Shown here in pieces: positions 33,348-44,830 of a stretch of DNA of 64,000 nucleotides (its first letter is position 1; each line of letters starts with the position of its first letter). This DNA comes from Leptasterias polaris (lineage: Eukaryota; Echinodermata; Asteroidea; Forcipulatida; Asteriidae). Where the stretch lies: the NCBI GenBank assembly GCA_037783415.1, contig JAZGTN010000117.1, positions 868,001 to 932,000 of the forward strand, in the 5' to 3' direction. Under the pieces are notes generated by a model. It searched no databases. It saw nothing but the letters and a program-made list of their open reading frames with translations, and was not told the DNA's origin. A program made the position numbers and the translations under genes.

Positions 33348-33443
33348 TTGGAAGTGGAGTGATACGGATTGCAGAATTTGATTTGACCCGAGACTGATCC
33401 AGCTCTACTTTATGATACTCATATATGTCTCGCTTTTTTGTAA
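33348..33443 (-). CDS. PLXDC: PLXDC exon g: linker between nidogen-like and PSI modules
   Basis: The exon is 96 bases, phase 1 in and out. Acceptor GTTCAG, donor GTAAGT. The translation KKRDIYEYHKVELDQSRV followed by ITPLP matches the R-x-I-Y-E-Y-H-x-V-E-L and T-P-L-P stretch that leads into the PSI module. Confidence 0.9.
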
Positions 33444-33769
33444 CTGAACGAAAGGGAGAAAACATTTTAAAACTTAAAGACAAAGTACAGGAATTATTGA
33501 AAACATTTCAATCAAAGCTCACTGATTATTACCAGCATCAAATCCTCAACCATTTTTATTACAAGAATTTATTATTACAATTTTAGGAACTAATATTTGA
33601 GGACCCCCTTAATCACCCTGAAACCCTCTTGCTTAAATTGATTTCTGCAATTGAAATGACAACATCTGACAAAACATGTATTAATTGTTTTCACTGAAAC
33701 ATGACCACTTCATTTGAAACTAGAAGATTAAATTGGTTTACTTTTCCAAGATAACACACTTTCACTTAA

Positions 33770-34200
33770 AGGCAAAGTATACCTTTGGTTTTTGAAGCGT
33801 TCGGTTGTTTCAATCCTATATATTATAAATGTTGATATATACAATAAAACTAACCTGTGAAAATTTCATTTCAAAAGGTGGGATATTGCTGAAAATCTGG
33901 AGCGAAAATGTCCATGCAGGAAGAATTATCCCCAATAGAAATACACAATCTAAGAAGCGTTTCTGACAGAAACGTTTCTCAGATTCAAATTTTGGGGCAT
34001 AAAAACTTAGTATTTTTACATAACCACAAAACTTTGAAGTGAAATGTATCTGAAAGTGCTTTATACTTATATTTCATAAAGCACTTTCAGATACATTTCA
34101 CTTCGAAGTTTTGTGGTTATGAAAGCTGCTGTAGGCTTCTAACCAACAGGTTTTGAATGCCATTACTTTTAAGAGTGATTACCAAACTCATACAGACCCT
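33770..34200. mobile_element. TTAA-flanked MITE with internal palindrome
   Basis: Flanked by TTAA (33,766-33,769 and 34,201-34,204). Ends are imperfect inverted repeats with shared AAAGG, TAT and TTTGGT blocks. A near-perfect palindrome of about 46-base arms (about 34,021-34,122, CATAACCACAAAACTT ... AAGTTTTGTGGTTATG) forms its right half. TTAA targets suggest piggyBac- or Kolobok-type mobilisation. Confidence 0.7.
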
Positions 34201-34385
34201 TTAAGTAATAGCTTGGGACATAAGTGTTTTTCAAGGACTTAAGTTCAATTTGAATTGGAATTCTAAATTCGCACTAAACAAGTTGAATTAAAAAACAAAA
34301 TTGAACTATAAAACAAAATAATTAAACACTTAATTCTAAGATAAGAAGCAAAAAGCAAAGTTAAACCAACCCAGAGTCAGACTGC

Positions 34386-34409
34386 TCCCAACCCCCCCCC
34401 CCCCCCCTC
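34386..34409. repeat. Poly-C tract
   Basis: A run of about 18 C (plus CT) in an AT-rich intron; no associated LTR end was found. Confidence 0.8.
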
Positions 34410-34684
34410 CCACTCAGAACCCTAAATGAGATCATAAAATGCACAAATTAATAGTTTGATACATGAAAAGGCCCCCAAGTTTAAGTCTCCACCAACACCA
34501 AATGAAAATGTCTAGTACACCACTGGCGCCATTTCAATTTGAGTTTCAATTAAACTTCAAACTAAACTGTTTAAAATCTCATTTCCGAAATTTTACAACA
34601 ATCAAAATTAACTTTGAGTTCTAAAGTCTGAGTTCTACATTTTCATTAAAAATAGAAACATCAAAGTGAATATTGAAATCTTAC

Positions 34685-34778
34685 ATGGTGCAATTACTTT
34701 ATCAATGTAATAGGCATCAGCTAATCCCACTTTCACTGGATGTCCATTGTTTGATATACTAGAAACAGGAACTGGGAT
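34685..34778 (-). CDS. PLXDC: PLXDC exon f: end of nidogen-like domain
   Basis: The exon is 94 bases, phase 0 in and phase 1 out. Acceptor GGGCAG, donor GTAAGA. It encodes IPVPVSSISNNGHPVKVGLADAY, equivalent to the H-P-V-K-V-G-L-x-D-A segment in the family. Confidence 0.9.
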
Positions 34779-34785
34779 CTGCCCA

Positions 34786-35278
34786 ATAAAGAAGTACAAT
34801 AAGGAAAAAACCAAGAGTCATAATCAAGCCTACACTGGGGATATGGCTAGGTTCAAGCTTCGAGATAGAGTGCTTCATGGTTCAAAATTGAAAATTATTT
34901 TTGATGCTGCCAAAATTCAAAATTTGATCATTTGCTCATAAACATAAGAGGATGGGAACTTTCAAATAACACCTAAATAGACTCTATAATAAAAATATTT
35001 CTCAACATAAATGTCAAGACATCACATCACAATATATCAGGGCTGATGCTTTGGTTGTCTTCTCTAGAATGCCACTTCGGTATTTACTAAAACAATTCTG
35101 TTGGCACAAGCATCACATAGTGTTGGGAAAGTTTTTCTCAGTTTTGAAAGGGGAGAGGGTGGAGCTCTGTTTAGCAATTCTGCATGGAGCTTTTTTATAT
35201 TTAACTCCATGGTTTCTGTGAAACCTTGTTTGTCACTATTATTATACTTAAGAAAATCATTACCAACATCAACAATGT
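34786..35278. other. Intron sequence, nothing recognised
   Basis: Only short chance frames (for example 34,747-34,941). The frame at 34,747 on the plus strand is the antisense shadow of exon f. Confidence 0.4.
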
Positions 35279-35362
35279 GATTGTTAATAAATGTTAACAG
35301 ATGTTAATAGATGTTAATATATGTTAACATATGTTAATAGATGTAAATAGATTTTAATAGAT
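35279..35362. repeat. Short tandem repeat, ATGTTAATAG unit
   Basis: About seven degenerate copies of a 10-12-bp unit (ATGTTAATAG, ATGTTAATAT, ATGTAAATAG). Confidence 0.8.
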
Positions 35363-36250
35363 GTGATTTTTGTTTTTTTGTCTTCTTGATTATGTGCCTG
35401 GCTATCGGGCAGTTGTCTTTTTGTGAAATTGAGAACCTGTTTCACAACATAGGAGGCGTTAACATCACAACTGGATACAATTGAAAAAAACACTATCAAA
35501 ATTTATGTTCACTTGTAATGAAAGGCTAAACAATAAAATAGGAATTAAATTTAACATATTTTTAGTTTGAGAAGATTTTGCATTGAAAGATTTAATTGAG
35601 GGCGTCCCCATTGGTGGGCAGGAACTAGATGACTAAATTACAATTCATGAGCAAGTTCGGTTTGCTGGCTATAGAGTACACTAGACCTAACCATGTCAAT
35701 CTATATGTAACTCAAATGCTGCACGGTTGAACTAGCAAGTCCAGCTGGATCAACCGAGCTCAGAAGCACTGTTTCTCTAGTCAACTAACAAAGTTACATC
35801 ACTTTGTCAAGATGGTGCTTTGGTTTATACGTGACGGAGAATGTTTTGTGACCTTTTGTAACCACACAAAAAGTTGGTGTGATGATTATTACGATAGGTT
35901 TTTGGCAATCAAATATATCAATCATTAAGGTAATAATTATTATTGCACTATATTATGCAATTAATTTTTTTCTGTTTGGCATGTTGTTGCTTTGTTGGGT
36001 TGCCATATTTGACAAATCAATCCACTAAATGCGTTCAAGTGAAACCAAGACCATACATGCATTATTTAAAAGACAAATTGACTAAAGATTAGCACCCAAA
36101 CATGCTCCAAAGTGCAGCCACTACAACCCAGTTGATGTCCCTGTTGTGAATGCCAGAGAGAATTTATAGACATCACAATCAAAACACATGATGTGCCAAA
36201 TGAGAATTCAACTCAATATGCCTTGATTTGTCCATAGTACACTTTTTGTT
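35363..36250. other. Intron sequence, nothing recognised
   Basis: AT-rich, with no repeat edge, RNA gene or exon seen. Confidence 0.4.
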
Positions 36251-36255
36251 TAAGA

Positions 36256-36440
36256 TGTCATGGTCTAGCGCAAAGACTCAAGCTCTGTCATTAACAGAAT
36301 GTGGGTTTTAATCCTAGCCTGGTCAGTCGTGACACTCATTTAAGTCCTTAAGCAAGGCACTTTATCATAATGGCTTCTCTCCACCCAGGAGTACAAATGG
36401 GTACCAGCGAGAACTGGGGTCTAGCCTACGATGGACTGGC
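36256..36440 (+). mobile_element. tRNA-derived SINE fragment
   Basis: Plus strand: CATGGTCTAGCGCAAAGACT, GTGGGTTTTAATCC (B-box-like), GTCCTTAAGCAAGGCACTTTA and a GGGTACCAGCGAGAACTGG body. This is the same architecture as the other SINEs in opposite orientation. Confidence 0.6.
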
Positions 36441-36597
36441 ATCCTATACAGGGGGAATATAAATACTCTAAGTCGTTTAATGCCAAAGAAATCAAAAATA
36501 AACTGGCCCTGATAAGCCATATTGGCTCGGGACAGACTTTGTTTATGTGCTCACCCAGGAAAAGAATAGTTTCTGAGAATAGAGATAAAACTCATAC

Positions 36598-36662
36598 CTC
36601 CTTATACGCAAAAACAATTTTCCCATCGTCGAACAGTGTTGTCTGAAAAGAGAATGCACCGG
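36598..36662 (-). CDS. PLXDC: PLXDC exon e: nidogen-like domain
   Basis: The exon is 65 bases, phase 1 in and phase 0 out. A strong polypyrimidine tract and TTTTTTCAG precede it and GTATGAG follows. It encodes AFSFQTTLFDDGKIVFAYKE, which matches the F-x-F-Q-x-x-L-x-x-D-G-x-I-x-F-x-Y-K-E block of PLXDC proteins. Confidence 0.92.
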
Positions 36663-36734
36663 CTGAAAAAAGAAAGCAATTTTTGTTTTCATTCATTATT
36701 TGTTTCATAATTTTGGGTTGAACAAAGAACAACT

Positions 36735-36807
36735 GAGTAGAGCGGGACTTGAACTTGCAAACTCCGGATTAACATGCCAGCACTCTACCAACTAAGCTAT
36801 CTAGCCC
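36735..36807 (-). mobile_element. tRNA-like SINE head or tRNA-Asn pseudogene
   Basis: Minus strand: GGGCTAGATAGCTTAGTTGG, GTAGAG, an anticodon-loop-like ATGTTAA (GTT), then AAGTTCAAGTCCCGCTCT. Stem mismatches and a related copy at 50,334-50,391 argue for a SINE family rather than a working tRNA gene. Confidence 0.6.
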
Positions 36808-36809
36808 TA

Positions 36810-38300
36810 TAATGTTGGCAGTCGGCATGAGGCAAAATGAAGGTCCGCTGATAAACATCTCTTTAGGCCCCCATCATCAGCAGCAAAGACTCAAATGCAT
36901 AAAACATCTCTCATGCAGTGAGCATACAAATGTGCAAAACAACTACATTCAAATATCTGTCACAAAAGCTTACTTGCATCCGAAAGATTTAGGTGTTATT
37001 TAGTAGTTCTAAAACTTCTTTTGTTTCTCGAGATAGGGTTATATGTATACTGCAAATCAGTTAATTGTTTAATGGGTTAAAGTACATCTTTTGCCACTTT
37101 CAAACTAAATGAATTTCTCAGGAAGAAGAAAGATTGACCTTTTTACACTTCAGTGGCTAATCCCTGGGAAAACTCCTGGGAAAAAGCCATTAAGCAAGAA
37201 ATAGATACCCCTGCCTTGGAGTCCAAAAGCACCGGCGAAACATCTAGATGAAGTAGGGACAACTGTGAGGGTAAATCTGTTACGGATGACACTGCTTGTG
37301 GGAACAGCAAGGATCATGAGAAAGACCCTTGAGATCTAAGGCTATGGGATGTAGCTCGACTGGAGGCACAAAGGAAAATGCGATCTTTCTTTTGCATGCT
37401 GTGATAAAATGAAATAATAATTAAAATCTACATTGTGCCCCTTTTATTAAAAAGATAAAAAGTGCCCATGTTGAAAAGCATGGAAGAAAAAGAAAAAGAA
37501 ACCGTTAAGACTGGTCAGTGGTCACCAGGCCAGTGCCCAAACCACAATATGGGGTCTGTCCCGCCAACAGAGAACTGATAGTTACTTGTAGGCCTAACCT
37601 GCTGTGATGGCATCGGTAGTGTTTTGATCTTTACAGGAGACAGACGCCTCTAATCCTACCCATGTAAAGAATCTAAACAAACTGGCAAGGCAACCATAGA
37701 AGAAAGACAAACAAAAGACACAAAAGAACAATTTACCATAAGAAATACTAAAATGCTGCATTAAGATGGGCTATGTAGAAACTCCCAAACCAAGAAATAA
37801 CGCAGAGGTTACAGTGCTAAAGTTTCCTAACATGGGATGGCGGTGGGTGAGTATCCTGGGAAATGGCCTTCGAGTACCAAAATAAAAAGCACAAAAGAAT
37901 GGTTTGATACATTTGAAAGCATCCCCTTCAGTCCCCCCTCATTAAAAAAAACCCAACAAAAAACCTTAGAGTGTCTGGTTAAGCAATGACAAGCACACAA
38001 TTTAAGAAGTGTAGGCCCTATTGTTTGTACAAGGTCAAATTTTGAATATAATTATGTCCTTGGATCCATAAGCTTACACAAATCTGGTTTCATTATACAA
38101 GGTTGCTTGAGGGGTGGACACAGAAAACATCTTTTGAGGGTAGTGAATTTTTTAAAAATCTGTTTCTCTTAACCCCGCCCCCCTTCCCCCTGGACAACCA
38201 AACATTCATGCTGCGAGTGTTATTTAATGTATTTTGAGTGCTAAAATAAATACAAGTTTTTAAATAGAATACCAATACACAAAATGTCTTAAGGCCCCTT
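36810..38300. other. Intron sequence, little recognised
   Basis: No exon, RNA gene or clear element. Short frames (36,812-37,003; 38,093-38,275) lack domains. Confidence 0.4.
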
Positions 38301-38324
38301 CAAATATGTTTAATTATAACAAAA

Positions 38325-38620
38325 TGAGCAGTTCTTATACAGCGCTTTATCACACTCAAGGGCATCTCAAAGCGCTCATTATTTTTTCTACAATGCAGAC
38401 ACATATAAGACTAAGGAAATATAAGACTCATTTTTTAATATCACCCATGTACCAGTTAATAAGGTGCTGTGGTACAATCTGCAGCCAACCATAGCAGACA
38501 CAATAGCACCTAAACAATAAGTGCACTGGGTTATTTTACATGCTTTATCACATAGCACTGCGCAGCTTTAGGTCTTATCTGAAGGATGAAACAAATTCGC
38601 CTGGGAGGACGCGCCCCTGC
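38325..38620. repeat. SINE-like repeat fragments
   Basis: TACAGCGCTTTATCACACTC ... AAAGCGCTCATTA resembles a non-LTR tail dyad. 38,455-38,590 shares GGTGCTGTGGTACAATCTGC and GTGCACTGGGTTATTTTACATG with other SINE-type sequences here. Confidence 0.45.
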
Positions 38621-38870
38621 GGCTCCTCCTTGATCTGCTTATCTTTGTTAATAACAGCAATGTGACAGAAGGGGAGACTCTTGCAATCGGGATCACTGTA
38701 TGATGATTTGATATACCCATTGAAAAAATGTACAGCCAGACTGGTGGTTATTCAACAATAACGAGTAATGATGTTTATTCTGGAGTTCTGTTCTTAACCA
38801 GGCTTAATCCGTGACCCATGGTTCTACAAATAAACAAACAAATAAAGTCCCTATAAGTCTACATAAATAA

Positions 38871-39428
38871 CTACTTTTTACTAGTGACGTGACCAAACTT
38901 GACGTCGTGTGTGTGTGTGTCGACCATGTGTAGAAACTGGTGCAAACAACACACAGCCATCACAGTGCAATATGCAGGCTGTGTTTTACAGGTACCAGAC
39001 ATGCCATTTCCCTGGTAATATGCATCAAGCACAAGCAGTGGCTATGGTGTTAACGTTGACAGAATACCAGCATAATACTGGTGTCGTGCATCCCAGTGTT
39101 ATTATGCGTATTAAACATACAAATCGAACATACACGAACACTATTACTTGTAACACCATACGACAGTGTACTTATTTATTGTGCTAGACGTTAACTCCAT
39201 GTGCACTCCAGGAATGACGATCGGATCATCGGAATTGTTTTTAATATTTAAAAAAGGTATTTTTTGTGAAAATGTACGTGACTCGAGTTCTCGGGGACAA
39301 GTCCGAGTCATGATAATCGAGTCCGAGTCCGAGTCTTTTGCAGACGTGACTGGAGTCAAGTTCCGAGTCACCGAAATTGTGACTCGAGACGGACTCGAGT
39401 CCGAGTCCTGGACTCGAGTCATACAACA
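38871..39428 (-). repeat. LTR of the BEL/Pao-type element (low-coordinate copy)
   Basis: Shares ACTAGTGACGTGACCAAACT, the TGCAATATGCAGGCTGTGTT block and a GAGTCC/GACTCG hexamer-rich end with 42,913-43,520. The hexamer zone (39,280-39,420) is itself a degenerate tandem repeat. Confidence 0.75.
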
Positions 39429-39431
39429 CTG

Positions 39432-39660
39432 CCTTGATGTCTCCAGAGATCGCAACATCCTGCTGACGGAAGCGAAGAAGCACGCCTACTAGTGAAGCAC
39501 CAAGGGATGGACCAGGCAGGAGATCATGTTCATTGAGAACTAGGTTGTTGTACTTAAAACGAGCAATCAAACACAAGGCGATACTTCCCATTGTGGTGAA
39601 CCGTGTGATGGGGAATGAACCACGACTCCTCTGATTTGGCTGCTTCCTCTGCCATCACTA
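39432..39660 (-). pseudogene. BEL/Pao reverse transcriptase N-terminal remnant
   Basis: Minus strand reads WFIPHHTVHHNGKYRLVFDC and, after a frame change, LNEHDLLPGPSLGASLVGVL then LRFRQQDVAISGDIK, the conserved BEL/Pao RT entry (H-H-x-V, R-V-V-F-D-C, L-x-G-P-x-L). It stops at the LTR edge before the catalytic YxDD region. Confidence 0.7.
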
Positions 39661-39807
39661 TCTGAACATGGCCCGAGTCCACAAGCCATGGCGATTAGCT
39701 TGTTATGTTTCCGAGCCAACGCTGGGTGTTTCTCAAGCCGCTTCTCAGTTCGCCTAAGGATGGGAAGAACAGCTTCCAGGCCTCAACCTTAAGCTTCAGA
39801 GGGTCAA

Positions 39808-40195
39808 GGCCACTTGGCCTCAAGTGGCCTCAATGGCCTCAAGTGGCCTCAATGGCCTCAAGTGGCCACTTGGCCTCAAGTGGCCACTTGGCCTCAAGTG
39901 GCCATTGAGGCCATTGAGGCCATTGAGGCCATTGAGGCCATTGAGGCCATTGAGGCCATTGAGGCCATTGAGGCCATTGAGGCCATTGAGGCCATTGAGG
40001 CCATTGTGGCCATTGTGGCCATTGTGGCCATTGTGGCCATTGTGGCCATTGAGGCCATTGAGGCCATTGAGGCCAAGTGGCCATTGAGGCCAAGTGGCCA
40101 TTGAGGCCAAGTGGCCATTGAGGCCAAGTGGCCATTGAGGCCAAGTGGCCATTGAGGCCAAGTGGCCATTGAGGCCAAGTGGGCACCAAGGCCAA
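39808..40195. repeat. 9-bp/18-bp GGCC minisatellite with inverted halves
   Basis: The central part (39,895-40,065) is GGCCATTGA repeated, with GGCCATTGT variants in the middle. Flanks use 18-bp units GGCCAAGTGGCCATTGAG on the right and their inverse-type CTCAAGTGGCC on the left, so the ends can pair. Period is a multiple of three, which opens several frames on both strands; none is a gene. Confidence 0.9.
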
Positions 40196-40199
40196 CTGA

Positions 40200-41690
40200 A
40201 AGGGCACCAAGGCCATTTTCAAACTTTTATTTGTTGATGACATGTATACTTCCTTCCATTTCAAGATAGTGTTCAACTTTCCAACCTGCATTTATTTCAT
40301 TGTTATACTGTTCACATGCTGTGCAATGACACTACTAGAATAGTTGTAAAAATTAAGTAGAAATAAATATGTGATTATGAAAAATGAAAACAAATCCCCC
40401 CAACGCCAAATTAATAATTGGCCTATGTAAAACGTGCATGCCGCCGACCTTGTCGACGTTTATGGCTGAACAATCTCACCCAAAAAGTGTGTCTAAAAAT
40501 TGGCACTTTGCCTCCGCTCCAGCAATTTGGCCTTCGTGCTTTAAAAAAAAGTCTGTTGTGGGATGGCATGATGATGGATCAATATAATTGAGTTGAAAGA
40601 TTATGGTAAAGATTTCCAAAATTAGGGCACCGTTAATAGTTCGATTTAGACATTTTCACCAGTCACGCGTGTACATCAACGTGTGTTTGAAGATGAAAAA
40701 GAAAGTTGGGAGGCAGGAAGGTCACTGGGTCACAAACTTTTTTGTCAAACACTGTTCTCCACAGACTTTTATGTTGAAAGGGCGGTATGACGTAATCGGA
40801 TGGGCGCCCGTTGGTATGACGTCATCATCGGTCGTTAGTATACGAGGCAACCGCGATGATTGCGAGGGGGTTTCGGGGAAGTCCCCGCTAAAAAGACGCT
40901 CCGTACGTCAATAATGAGCCAAGCTTACAAGACGTACCATTTTGAAAAATCATTGAAAGTTTCAAAATGTTTTTTTAAAATAGTACACTTTGATAAATTA
41001 AAAGCAGAGATGAAGAGATAAACTCACATAATAGATAGACTCATCGTTTCCGTGTAGACAGATTCAGGACATTTGAGCGAAAACAAAGATGTTGATGTGA
41101 CCTATGATGTGACAAAACTTCTAAAGACGGGTCACTGAAAAATATTTTATTTAACTTTCAGAAAACATCCACGTCTTCTTAAAGTGATGATAATCTTGAC
41201 ACTTTGCAAAGTTTGCAAAACAGTCGGGAGCTTCTTAAAAAACTGCGTTTATGGTGTTTATTGGCTTAGCTTTCGGAATAATTCAAGAACGTTACAATCT
41301 GCACGTGTATTTATTAGAGCGGGCACGTCATTGGTCAGTGCTTATTGTTAGCAAACACGCTGGCTAATCTCCTTTCACGTACAGTAGTAAAGCTCAGCTC
41401 AACGAAGCGCGTATGGTACCTGTTATACTTCTGTGTAACTCGACGACACTCGAAGCAGTATTCTTGTTGCCAGACTATTTATCGGACAGGTATCCGCCCG
41501 CGGGCTACCCGGCCATGCGGTTCCCGCTCTGTTTATCGTTGCCGTCAACTAGCTGTGTGAGCCAGCTGCTGGTCGGTCTACGGTGTGATCCACTGCAGGT
41601 ACTTGCGCGATGCATAGCAAGCATCATCAGGAAAACTTATGTGCTGGAGCGTACGCTACGTATGTCTCATTATTTTGAATAACTCTTTCG
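40200..41690. other. Interior of BEL/Pao element, unassigned
   Basis: No pol motif seen. A CpG-richer zone (40,740-40,915) and a 26-bp tandem duplication (TCTCATTATTTTGAATAACT..., 41,662-41,714) stand out. Frames at 40,603-40,914 and 41,345-41,682 have no recognised domain. Confidence 0.4.
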
Positions 41691-41940
41691 TCTCATTATT
41701 TTGAATAACTCTTTCGAATACATAATAATTTTATAACGGAATCATTGGAAAAGGGGCACGACGGCCAAGTGGCCGTAAGGTACGTGTTTTTTAAAAGGGC
41801 ATCGCGGCAATTCGATGGGGCATCGCGGCAATGGCCGCTGGTGGCCGCTGTAAAGGTCGAGGCCTGAGCATCTTTAGATGCATTGAACTTGACTCCATCA
41901 TTGATTCGAAGGAGGGGGGTTGCGTAGCGCTGTATCCCTT

Positions 41941-42795
41941 CTAGGTCCGTTCGGATTGTTTTCTCCTCCAGTATCTTAACAGCTTGTTGATCCTGCTTTG
42001 AGCGTGTAACATGCTTCTCACTGTTATATGGAAGAACATCTGCTTGCCAGAGTCTCTCCACATGTTGGAAAAGGTCGTCTGTTGGGGAAAACACGGAAGT
42101 TTTGAAGACGTTTTGCTCTGGTAGCTTCCTTTTACTCTTGACAGGCCCCTGGATGGAGGGTCCAACCAAGCTTTGTGTTGATCGCAACTGGTGCTCCATG
42201 AGGTCCGAACTGGGACGATGAGCTCTGTGTAGTCTGAGCCAATGAGAATCACCGGGCATGCCTTCTCTATTGTTGGTAACTGCAAGCTGCGGAGGTGGTG
42301 GTACTGATGCTGTAGACTTTCAACAGGGTATGTGTACTCTGATAAAAACAGGTTACGGGCAGAGAAGGCTCTGGTTATGGTGTACTTTACTTCAGGATGA
42401 TTTTTAGGAGACAGCTGGAGGGATGAAGATTGACCCTGGCATTCAACAATGTCATCACGGATGGTCCGTAGGAGCATGGTCTCTGGTTTTCCTTCAAGTT
42501 GAAGTTTATCTGCTGCCGGCTGGAGTAGCATGATTCGCTCTGAACCATCATCGAGGATTGCATAAGTATCCAGTGTACCTGCTGGACCATGAAGGAGAAC
42601 TGGAACCACTTTTAACATAACATTGTGTGGACGAGTGGGTTTGTCTATGAAGACTTCTTGGTTAGAGGTTTGTATCCGGTACACATGACTGGTAACCTTC
42701 TGGGCAGCATCATGTAATACGGTAAGGTGAACCTCTTTACATAAGTAGCAAGGTTTCTTCAGGGAAACACTCCTCAGGTTTATGTGCTCAACCAC
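41941..42795 (-). pseudogene. BEL/Pao Gag-Pol fragment: zinc knuckle and protease
   Basis: A 284-codon frame. It opens near a zinc-knuckle-like CYLCKEVHLTVLH and continues RIQTSNQEVF, VLLHGPAGTLDTYAILDDGS (protease active site in the D-D-G-S form typical of BEL/Pao) and LFLSEYTYPVESL, with IGSDYTELIV near its end. A second knuckle (C-W-K-C) lies just upstream in another frame, and a downstream continuation (to 41,696) is also frameshifted. Not functional as a polyprotein. Confidence 0.75.
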
Positions 42796-42912
42796 ATTTC
42801 CAGCAGCGTCCTTTCTCCTGGATCCAACTAAAGTTTTTTGTTAAAGTTGGTATAACCAAAATAAAACAATACGGGGCGGAACGGCAGATGCCATGATTAA
42901 AAAATGTTGTTT

Positions 42913-43520
42913 CTACTTTTTACTAGTGACGTGACCAAACTTGACGTCGTGTTTGTGTGTCGACCATGTGTAGAAACTGGTGCAAACAACACACAGCCAT
43001 CACAGTGCAATATGCAGGCTGTGTTTTACAGGTACCAGACATGCCATTTCCCTGGCATCGCATCAAGCACAAGCAGTGGCTATGATGTTAACGTTGACAG
43101 AATACCAGCATAATACTGCTGGTGTCGTGCATCCCAGTGTTAATATGCGTACTGAACATACGAATCGAACATACACGCGCTGTACTTAGATGGCCATAGA
43201 TCTACACAATAATCACGATACTTGCAACACCATACGACAGTACTTATTTATTGTGCTAGACGTTAACTCTATGACATGTGCACTCCGGGAATGACGATCG
43301 GATCGTCGGAATTGTTTTTAATATTTAAAAAAGGTATTGTTTGTAAAAAAAATACGTGACTCGAGTCACGAGTCCTCGGGGACAAGTCCGAGTCATGATA
43401 GTCGAGTCCGAGTCCGAGTCCGAGTCTTTTGCAGACGTGACTGGAGTCAAGTTCCGAGTCACCGAAATTGTGACTCGAGAGGGACTCGAGTCCGAGTCCT
43501 GGACTCGAGTCCATACAACA
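42913..43520 (-). repeat. LTR of the BEL/Pao-type element (high-coordinate copy)
   Basis: Direct repeat of 38,871-39,428, with about 50 extra bases near 43,180-43,225. This is the 5' LTR for minus-strand coding. Confidence 0.75.
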
Positions 43521-43524
43521 CTGA

Positions 43525-44032
43525 TTACTTGCTGAAAGCCTTTATATGGTCAGATGCACAGTGTTGTCAGTTAACCTCAGCCCCAGACTTTTTTTTAAAA
43601 GAAATAAAATAAAAGACTCTGATATAGGCTTCCGTTCCAAAATTGGGTACTAATTGTGTTACAAAAAAGAAATATCAATAAAATTTGAAAGGATCAGAAC
43701 ACTCTCAAATGTTTTATACAAAGCGCTGGATGAAGGTTAAGCCCTATTGCATTCTTTTGAATAAAGTTTGGATGTTAGTGGCATGCTGAGGGGAAAGATT
43801 ACCCATCGGAAATGAAAATGTAATGTCCAAAAATGCAGGGGACAATCAATTGAATGGACAAAAGAGTTCACAAGGACACCTATTGAACAATTATTTCTTG
43901 GGTTAAATTGGTAATCATGTCAGTGGTCTTCTGACCAAACAGTCATTACCCTTTTACAGGGGCGAGAGTCATTGCCGACAAAAAGGTCAAATTTTAGGAG
44001 GTGTTGTTGAAATGTTGGCATTTCCACCATTT
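43525..44032. other. Intron sequence, nothing recognised
   Basis: No exon or repeat edge was found between the BEL/Pao LTR and the hAT-type MITE. Confidence 0.4.
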
Positions 44033-44040
44033 GATAACCC

Positions 44041-44830
44041 AGGGATGAGATTATGAAAATTGAAGAGTCTGAAAATTGAACATCACTCGACGACCGTATT
44101 TTTTTTTTGCACTAGCCCGCACGTAGGCCTACGCATGCACACAATTTTCGAAACGTCGGGGGGAAAAAATAAATAAATAAAAAATCGCGAAAATTGCGTG
44201 TTTTGATTGAAATCTTAATGCCTAATTTCTGCCTAAATATTGGTAATTTCTTCGACAAAAATGTCTATAGATTCGTGATTTGTGGATTGGTTCTGTAGAG
44301 CTTCTTTTTCACTGACATCTTCGTGATTGAACGATCGGTGTTCGACAACGCACATTGGGAAAACCCAATAAACTTTTACCCGCATCGATCGCACGCAAGG
44401 CCCTCTATCGGGAAAATTTGTCGATGTTTAATTAGCCTTAATCCAAGGCTGTGTGTACAGTCCAGAATCCATAGGCCTCGCCACACAGTGCAGCTATGTT
44501 TTACTTGGCTCGTGAACGTGTATTGAGTTGGAGCCTAGCCAAGCTACCGACGGCCGGCCGTGCACGTGGCCGTGCCGCGTGCAAAGAGACAGCGTGCACG
44601 TACGCAAGGCATAATAAATACAAAAATTTAAGAAAGACACAACGCAAAAAAGTAATCCAAAAACATTTTATTTCATTTCAAAATCTTCAAAACTTCATAT
44701 TTAAATGTTGGAAAGTGAAAGGTTTAAAAGTCAATTTGCCAAAAGCGGAGATTTTTAAATGTCGGAACTGAAAAAAACCCCGGTTTTTCAAAGTCGGAAA
44801 GTCGGAACAAGGCGGAAGAATCTCATCCCT
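44041..44830. mobile_element. hAT-type non-autonomous DNA transposon
   Basis: A 790-bp element with perfect 12-bp terminal inverted repeats AGGGATGAGATT / AATCTCATCCCT and an exact 8-bp target duplication GATAACCC (44,033-44,040 and 44,831-44,838). No transposase frame; the interior includes a CG-rich dyad zone at 44,550-44,600. Confidence 0.85.

Larger units (their letters stand above)
38871..43520 (-). mobile_element. Internally deleted BEL/Pao-type LTR retrotransposon
   Basis: Direct repeats of about 560 and 610 bp (38,871-39,428 and 42,913-43,520) flank fragments of BEL/Pao pol on the minus strand: zinc-knuckle and protease near the right repeat and an N-terminal RT piece abutting the left repeat. 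Most of RT, RNase H and integrase is missing. 39.8-41.7 kb holds a minisatellite and unrelated sequence. No target duplication or clear purine tract was found. The missing 50 bases in the left repeat suggest an old element. Confidence 0.7.

Noticed and set aside
34386..34409. Poly-C tract as a second solo-LTR target
   Set aside because: No TG...CA-bounded segment was found next to it.
36735..36807. Functional tRNA-Asn gene
   Set aside because: Stem mismatches and a related copy at 50.3 kb with SINE-like context indicate a tRNA-derived repeat.
39705..40291. Several repeat proteins on both strands ([26 protein letters not shown] types)
   Set aside because: Translations of a 9-bp minisatellite in all phases; no start context or conserved module.
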